Source: Chloroflexota bacterium (GTDB lineage Bacteria; Chloroflexota; Anaerolineae; Caldilineales; Caldilineaceae). From it: a DNA stretch of 18,909 bases. Below are positions 14,791 to 18,909 of this stretch, piece by piece. Both the position numbers and the translations under genes were made by a program. The notes beneath the pieces were generated by a model that saw nothing but the letters and a program-made list of their open reading frames with translations, was not told the DNA's origin and made no database searches. Location of the stretch: contig DMDA01000059.1 in NCBI GenBank assembly GCA_003451595.1, positions 13,355-32,263 on the forward strand, read 5' to 3'. The stretch's first letter is position 1. Every line of letters starts with the position of its first letter.

Positions 14791-14817
14791 AAAACGGGAG
14801 GGCGTCCTCCCGTTTTT
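14791..14817 (+). terminator. Strong intrinsic terminator after the DUF4013 gene
   Basis: AAAACGGGAGG (14791-14801) pairs with CCTCCCGTTTT (14806-14816) around a 4-nt loop and runs into a T-tract. The A-run on the other side would make it work in both directions. Confidence 0.92.
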
Positions 14818-14901
14818 GTTTACCCATCGTCGATCTGCCAGCGATGCCTGGCATCCACCCCCAAATTGCAAAATCCACATTCATAACACCAAAATACGTA
14901 A

Positions 14902-14916
14902 ATATCGTCACGATAT
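14902..14916. promoter_or_regulatory. Palindrome upstream of the Lrp/AsnC promoter
   Basis: ATATCGT-C-ACGATAT (14902-14916) is a perfect 7-1-7 palindrome centred about 42 bp before the -35 hexamer. Its ATCGT core recurs in the inverted repeat overlapping the promoter at 14962-15002, suggesting that one regulator binds both. Confidence 0.55.
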
Positions 14917-14950
14917 CATCTTTTCGTTGCGTTTTTTGCATTTTCACGGC

Positions 14951-14980
14951 TTGACAGATGCACATCGTACATGATAGGGT
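14951..14980 (+). promoter_or_regulatory. Promoter of the Lrp/AsnC gene
   Basis: A consensus -35 TTGACA (14951-14956), an 18-bp spacer, and the extended -10 TGATAGGGT (14972-14980) are seen. The expected transcription start is near 14987, which places the ATG at 14986 at or before the 5' end of the mRNA. Confidence 0.65.
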
Positions 14981-15002
14981 AGACAATGTCAGTGTACGAT
15001 GT
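14962..15002. promoter_or_regulatory. Probable operator: 10-bp inverted repeat across the Lrp/AsnC promoter
   Basis: ACATCGTACA (14962-14971) and TGTACGATGT (14993-15002) are exact inverted copies with centres 31 bp apart, about three helical turns. One arm lies in the promoter spacer, the other just after the predicted start of transcription. Binding of a dimeric or multimeric regulator, most likely the Lrp protein encoded downstream, would block RNA polymerase. Confidence 0.6.
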
Positions 15003-15024
15003 AAGGCGAAGTGAGGAAAAGACG

Positions 15025-15495
<471 letters not shown>

Positions 15496-15496
15496 A

Positions 15497-15586
15497 AGCG
15501 TGGATCGTGGTGCATGGATCGTGGTGTGTGGATCGCAGCGGCGAGACCATCCCCATGCAACACACACCACAATCCACGCACCACGC
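15497..15586 (+). repeat. Long imperfect inverted repeat after the Lrp/AsnC gene
   Basis: The first arm (15497-15530) contains direct copies of TGGATCGTGGTG. The second arm (15561-15586) is the reverse complement of AGCGTGG plus the following 20 bp with two mismatches, if a 7-nt bulge is allowed. A stem of about 27 bp begins two bases after the stop codon. No T-run follows it. It probably protects or ends the regulator mRNA, or is a remnant of an intergenic repeat family. Confidence 0.6.
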
Positions 15587-15591
15587 TCAAT

Positions 15592-15710
15592 CTCGGCGAC
15601 TACCGAGGAGCATTTTATGGACGAGGATCCCACGGACACGCTTCGTGGCTTCCACAAGGGGGGTGACACGCGTTGCTGACCGCAGCGCCCTATCAACCTG
15701 TTTGTCACCC
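15592..15710 (+). other. Structured leader upstream of the aminotransferase gene
   Basis: Several hairpins lie in a row: CTCGG/CCGAG (15592-15607, followed by GAGCATTTT), CCACG/CGTGG (15630-15647), and a nested element at 15661-15710. In the nested element the outer stem GGGTGACA/TGTCACCC encloses GCGTTGC/GCAGCGC (15670-15676, 15682-15688). The aminotransferase ATG is at 15748. No known riboswitch class is matched by eye. The first hairpin may end the regulator transcript, and the last could be a cis-acting RNA element. Confidence 0.4.
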
Positions 15711-15747
15711 GTTCGATCGACCTTGTGCAAGCCATAAAGAGCGAATC

Positions 15748-17088
15748 ATGAGTATCAACAAGACCAGAACCCACCAACTTTTCAACCAAGCCAAACAGTA
15801 CATTCCCTACGGCGTCAACTCGAATTTCCGCTACTGGGGCGATGAAGAGACGCCGATTATGACACGCGGCGCCGGTGCGTACGTTTGGGATGCCGACGAC
15901 AACCGCTACATCGACTATCGCCTCGGCTTCGGCCCGATCATTTTGGGGCACGCCCATCCAGAGGTGAACCGTCGCGTGGCAGAGGCGATCCAGAACGGCG
16001 TGTTGTTTGCCGCTACCACGCCGATCGAGATTGAGCTGGCGGAGCGCTTTACGCGCATGACCGGCATGGACAAGGTGCGCCTGTCCAACACTGGCACCGA
16101 AGCCAACATGCACGCGCTGCGCATCGCCCGCGCCTACACCGGACGCGAAAAGTTCATCAAATTTGAAGGCAACTATCACGGCAATTTTGACTACGTGATG
16201 TTCAGCGGGCCTACGGCTAAAGCCGAATTGCTCGGCCCGCGCAGTCACCCACACCGTCTACGCGCCACCGAAGGCATGCCCGTCGCCATCCGCAACTACA
16301 TGATTTCGCTGCCCTATAACGACATCGAGTTGCTCGAACGCGCCGTCGTCGAACATAGCGACGAGCTGGCCGCCATCGTGCTGGAACCGATCATGGGCAA
16401 CGTCGCCTGCATTTTGCCTGACCCGGCCTGGCTGCGCCGCGTGCGCGCACTGTGTGATGAGTTCGACATCGTGCTGATTTTTGACGAAGTCAAGACTGGT
16501 TTCCGGCTGGCCAAGGGTGGCGCGCAGGAGTATTTTGGCGTCAAGGCCGATCTAGCGGCGTATGCCAAGGCGATGGGCAACGGCTTTCCTGTCTCCGCTG
16601 TAGCCGGTCGCGGTGAGATCATGGCCGTCGTCGAGCCGGGGCGCGTGGCGCATGGCGGCACCTACTGCGGTAATGTCGTCGCCGCCACCGCTGCCGCCGC
16701 CACGCTGGAGATCATCGAGACGCAGCCCGTGATCGAGACGATCTTCACCAACGGACGCCGGCTGATAGATGGGATCGATGTGATTCTGAGGCGCGCCGGC
16801 GTGCCTCACGTCGTGACAGGCGTCCCGTCGATGTTTAGCGTGCTGCTGGGCAAGGATGAGCCACCCACCGACTACCGCAGCTACAGCGAGTTCGACGCCG
16901 AGCTGTTTGGCCGCCTGGGCGCCGAGTTGATCCAGCGTGGCATTCTCGTGGACGATGACCCGCGCGAGCCGTGGTTCATGTCCGCCAGCCACGACGCCGC
17001 CGTGATCGACGAATCGCTCAACCTGATCGAAGACGCCGTCACCGCCGTGTTTGGACGACGCGCTCGACCACAGCGGCTCGCTGCCTGA
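15748..17088 (+). CDS. Class III PLP aminotransferase, glutamate-1-semialdehyde 2,1-aminomutase-like
   Basis: This is a 446-residue fold-type I PLP enzyme of usual family length. Diagnostic parts are RGAGAYVWDADDNRYIDY (40-57), GPIILGHAHP (62-71), NTGTEANMHALRIARAYTGR (114-133), NYHG (142-145), the cofactor aspartate in IFDEVKTGFR (244-253) and the Schiff-base lysine K274 in YAKAMGNGFP. Overall order matches HemL-like proteins, but FDEVKTGF and KAMGNGFP differ from the FDEVMTGFR and KIIGGGLP usual in true glutamate-1-semialdehyde aminomutase. No heme genes are near, so I would not call it hemL. It probably moves an amino group on an amino-acid-derived substrate. ATG at 15748 has a weak AAGAG site 7 nt upstream; earlier in-frame starts would lie in the structured leader. 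The preceding Lrp regulator may control it. Confidence 0.85.
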   Translation: MSINKTRTHQLFNQAKQYIPYGVNSNFRYWGDEETPIMTRGAGAYVWDADDNRYIDYRLGFGPIILGHAHPEVNRRVAEAIQNGVLFAATTPIEIELAERFTRMTGMDKVRLSNTGTEANMHALRIARAYTGREKFIKFEGNYHGNFDYVMFSGPTAKAELLGPRSHPHRLRATEGMPVAIRNYMISLPYNDIELLERAVVEHSDELAAIVLEPIMGNVACILPDPAWLRRVRALCDEFDIVLIFDEVKTGFRLAKGGAQEYFGVKADLAAYAKAMGNGFPVSAVAGRGEIMAVVEPGRVAHGGTYCGNVVAATAAAATLEIIETQPVIETIFTNGRRLIDGIDVILRRAGVPHVVTGVPSMFSVLLGKDEPPTDYRSYSEFDAELFGRLGAELIQRGILVDDDPREPWFMSASHDAAVIDESLNLIEDAVTAVFGRRARPQRLAA

Positions 17089-17122
17089 GCCGTCCACAGG
17101 GCAGGTTTGCGGGACGCGATCA

Positions 17123-17153
17123 TCTTCCCGGAAGCTGACAACTTCCGGGAAGA
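17123..17153 (+). repeat. Paired palindromes CTTCCSGGAAG between aminotransferase and methyltransferase genes
   Basis: CTTCCCGGAAG (17124-17134) and CTTCCGGGAAG (17142-17152) are exact reverse complements with a 7-nt loop, and one more T-A pair extends the stem to 12 bp. Each arm is also itself a 5-1-5 palindrome. The stem could end the aminotransferase mRNA (stop at 17088), though no T-run follows. On DNA the two palindromes, 18 bp apart, could be twin operator sites for the methyltransferase gene. Confidence 0.6.
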
Positions 17154-17190
17154 GCATTGAATACAATCCATGCAAGACAGGAGCCGCCAC

Positions 17191-17958
17191 GTGACTGAAC
17201 AGACCAAAGCGACCGTGCAGCGTGAATTTGGCGCCAATGCCGCCGCCTACGTCACCAGCGTCCCCCACGCCAAAGGCGCCAGCCTAGAGCGACTACTGGC
17301 GCTCACCGCCCCGCAGCCTGACTGGGCGGTGCTGGACATCGCCACCGGCGCCGGACATACGGCATTCCTCTTTGCGCCGCACGTGCGCCAGGTATGGGCC
17401 ACCGATATCACCCCGGAGATGCTTGACCAGGTGCGTCAACACGCGCCTGCGCGCGGGCTTAGCAACCTGATCATCGAACTGGCCGACGCCGAGCAGCTGC
17501 CCTATGCTGACAACACTTTCGATCTGGTGACCTGCCGGATTGCCCCTCACCATTTCGACGCGCCGGAGCTTTTTGTGTGCGAGGCGCGACGCGTGCTGAA
17601 GCCAGGCGGTCTGCTCGCGGTCGTTGACAATATCGTGCCGGATGGTGTGGCCGGTGACTACGTCAACGCCTTCGAGAAGCTGCGCGATCCGAGCCACGTG
17701 CGCTGTCTCAGCATCGAAGCCTGGCAAGCGCTCTTCATGCAGCACAACCTGAGCATCGAACACGCCGAAACGCTCTACAAACGCATGGAGTTTACGGCGT
17801 GGGCGGCGCGCCATGACGCCAACGTGCAGCGTTATCTCCTGGCGATGCTGCGTCAGGCAACGGGCGACGCAGCGGAGTTCCTTCGACCGGAAATCGACGA
17901 CGCTCCCCAAACCTTCCGCCTTTGGGAGGGAATCATTATTGGACGTCGTGTAGGGTAA
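17191..17958 (+). CDS. Class I SAM-dependent methyltransferase (UbiE/MenG-like)
   Basis: This is a 255-residue protein from the GTG start. REFGANAAAYVTSVPHAKG (11-29) is the usual opening of this branch. Motif I VLDIATGAGH (47-56) binds S-adenosylmethionine, D72 ends strand 2 (ATDITPEML), ADAEQLPYADNTFDLVTCR (98-116) is motif II, and VLKPGGLL follows as motif III. The methyl acceptor is unknown; small-molecule or quinone-like substrates are typical of relatives. GTG at 17191 is preferred over ATG at 17170 because AGGAG lies 7 nt before it, whereas nothing precedes the ATG. A possible -10, TACAAT (17162-17167), also supports the later start. Confidence 0.88.
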   Translation: MTEQTKATVQREFGANAAAYVTSVPHAKGASLERLLALTAPQPDWAVLDIATGAGHTAFLFAPHVRQVWATDITPEMLDQVRQHAPARGLSNLIIELADAEQLPYADNTFDLVTCRIAPHHFDAPELFVCEARRVLKPGGLLAVVDNIVPDGVAGDYVNAFEKLRDPSHVRCLSIEAWQALFMQHNLSIEHAETLYKRMEFTAWAARHDANVQRYLLAMLRQATGDAAEFLRPEIDDAPQTFRLWEGIIIGRRVG

Positions 17959-18122
17959 GAGTCACGGCGCGGCGTCGATGCCGCTGTCCCTCCCGCCGGA
18001 CAAATCAGACCGTTTACCGACGGAATCCATACGCTGCCGCCTCCAGACGTGCACTACGATTGTCGTATCTATTTCTGGGAGTGTCGAATCTTTTTGCTGA
18101 CACTTCCTCTGTAGAAATGCAA

Positions 18123-18151
18123 TTGAAACTGGCTGTTTGCATCTTTATACT
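18123..18151 (+). promoter_or_regulatory. Sigma-70-type promoter about 250 bp upstream of the receiver-domain gene
   Basis: TTGAAA (18123-18128), a 17-bp spacer, and TATACT (18146-18151) are seen. The RNA would start near 18158 with a GC-rich hairpin and give a leader of about 250 nt, or a separate short RNA, before the ATG at 18406. Confidence 0.6.
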
Positions 18152-18382
18152 AAAGGCGGGACCAGGCGCAGCGCGACCCGCCGGTATCTTATCCGCCGTA
18201 GCGTGGTCACGATGCGTACATCGACAGATTCGTTGCAGTTATCGTATTCGAGTTCGCTGGTGACTCACCATTATCCGACGGCTCATCCATCGCAGAGGGT
18301 GTCAGCACTCACCTCAGGCGTCATCGCTGCTAACATGGATGCTCATGGATGGGCTAACAGCCAGCCACGCATTTATCCTGTT

Positions 18383-18394
18383 GTTCATCTGAAC
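18383..18394. promoter_or_regulatory. Palindrome next to the ribosome site of the receiver-domain gene
   Basis: GTTCA-TC-TGAAC (18383-18394) directly precedes the GGAG ribosome site (18395-18398). It could be an operator or a small hairpin affecting translation start. Confidence 0.4.
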
Positions 18395-18405
18395 GGAGCG
18401 GAATC

Positions 18406-18843
18406 ATGATTCGGGTGCTGATCGTCGAAGAGTATGAGGGGATGAGGCAAGGGCTGTTCGATTTGCTGAGGGATCTGCCATACGTCGATGCCATTGACAT
18501 TGCGGAAGACCTGGTGGAAGCGTCGCGTCTGCTGCGCCGCACTCGGTACGACGTCGTCGTGCTGGGTCTGGAAGACACCGACCGCAGTGGGCTGGGCGTG
18601 ATTCAGGCGTTCCGTCAGATCAGCCCACTCACATCAGTCCTGCTGCTCGGTCTGAGCATCGACACGCGGCTGGCAATGTGGCCGATTCGCTTTGGCGTCA
18701 TGGGGTATATCCCCAAGGAGGTCATTGCGGAGGAATTGCCTGCTGCGTTGCAGGACGCTGCCGCCGGCAAGCCATACGTGCCGCGCATGTATCACGAGTC
18801 GGCTGCACCAGGGTGGATGGTGGTTCCTCAAGTCGCAGTCTAG
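18406..18843 (+). CDS. Stand-alone pseudo-receiver domain protein (response-regulator-like, no phospho-acceptor Asp)
   Basis: This is a 145-residue protein consisting of a single CheY/NarL-type receiver fold: strand 1 IRVLIVEEYEGMR (2-14), strand 3 YDVVVLGLED (48-57), strand 4 SVLLLGLS (77-84), and GYIPKEV (100-106) with the conserved Lys104. Key residues differ from an active receiver. The acidic pair is EE (8-9), the phospho-acceptor position is Gly54 (VVLGLE where VVLxD is expected), and the strand 4 Ser/Thr position is Gly82. There is no DNA-binding output domain, only a short Pro-containing tail. It is therefore unlikely to be controlled by phosphorylation and may act by protein contact. 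GGAG lies 7 nt before the ATG. No histidine kinase is seen in the window. Confidence 0.85.
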   Translation: MIRVLIVEEYEGMRQGLFDLLRDLPYVDAIDIAEDLVEASRLLRRTRYDVVVLGLEDTDRSGLGVIQAFRQISPLTSVLLLGLSIDTRLAMWPIRFGVMGYIPKEVIAEELPAALQDAAAGKPYVPRMYHESAAPGWMVVPQVAV

Positions 18844-18909
18844 CCTGACGGAGTGTTGCTTTGCTGCATCGCCGCCATCATCGAGCATAGAGGCAGGCAA
18901 CTACTCACC

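Larger units (their letters stand above)
17959..18405. other. Long intergenic region before the receiver-domain gene
   Basis: This is a 447-bp gap. It contains the promoter at 18123-18151, a GGCGGG/CCCGCC hairpin (about 18155-18182) at the predicted start of its transcript, direct repeats CATGGATG at 18336-18343 and 18346-18353 (10 bp apart, flanked by GCTAAC copies), and a palindrome at 18383-18394. An open frame through this region ends in an ATGA overlap with the receiver gene, but it has no ribosome site and no recognisable protein, so I do not call it a gene. Confidence 0.5.

Noticed and set aside
15655..15690. T-box antiterminator
   Set aside because: AAGGGGGGTGACACGCG loosely recalls the T-box core, but the T-box sequence itself is not matched and no stem I with specifier loop was found upstream.
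15748..17088. Naming the aminotransferase hemL
   Set aside because: The signature stretches around the Schiff-base lysine and the FDEV motif differ from true glutamate-1-semialdehyde aminomutase, and there are no heme biosynthesis neighbours.
18137..18409. Small gene of up to 90 codons overlapping the receiver gene by ATGA
   Set aside because: The possible starts lack a ribosome site, the first lies before the predicted RNA start, and the peptide has low-complexity Ser/His/Thr content without a recognisable family. The ATGA overlap alone is weak evidence.

Overview
The window reads as a piece of ordinary bacterial chromosome from a GC-rich organism. The gene set suggests a member of the Chloroflexota (Caldilinea/Anaerolineae-like). 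It includes a DHH-type N-terminus of the kind fused to tRNA nucleotidyltransferases, a DUF2089 protein next to a beta-repeat protein and a SHOCT-like protein, DUF4013 and DUF4870 membrane proteins, and secreted META-domain repeat proteins. This assignment is an inference from gene content; no rRNA or tRNA was seen. No insertion sequence, prophage or CRISPR array was found.

Layout. Positions 1-5099 are all on the minus strand: a polar amino-acid ABC permease (4251-5099), an 18-bp x 7 tandem repeat (4068-4193), a 1046-residue exported protein of repeated A-B-A-B-A modules plus a META domain (881-4021), and the 5' part of a DHH phosphoesterase (1-755, running off the window). A roughly 300-bp divergent gap leads to a plus-strand DUF4870-like membrane protein (5406-5981) with a clear terminator. 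A consensus promoter (6171-6199) then precedes a small gene of unknown function (6287-6505) and a three-gene operon (6776-8870). The three operon proteins are a DUF2089-type regulator, a cytoplasmic IEGN-repeat protein and a SHOCT-like protein, and all carry the same short helical module.

Positions 8930-10655 (minus) hold a Xer-type tyrosine recombinase overlapping a short-chain dehydrogenase. The recombinase tail is encoded by a 12-bp repeat that spells consensus DnaA boxes. Divergently, 10785-13753 holds a 714-residue protein with 58 cysteines packed into 291 residues. It is coupled by an ATGA overlap to a PflX-like radical SAM protein. I consider this pair the best candidate in the window for an undescribed system.

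Positions 14002-18843 (plus) hold a DUF4013 membrane protein with a strong terminator, an Lrp/AsnC regulator whose promoter carries well-formed inverted repeats, a heavily structured intergenic region, a glutamate-1-semialdehyde-aminomutase-like class III aminotransferase, a SAM methyltransferase, and a stand-alone receiver domain that has lost its phospho-acceptor aspartate. The Lrp regulator and the aminotransferase plausibly form an amino-acid-responsive pair. The receiver protein sits behind a promoter about 250 bp upstream.
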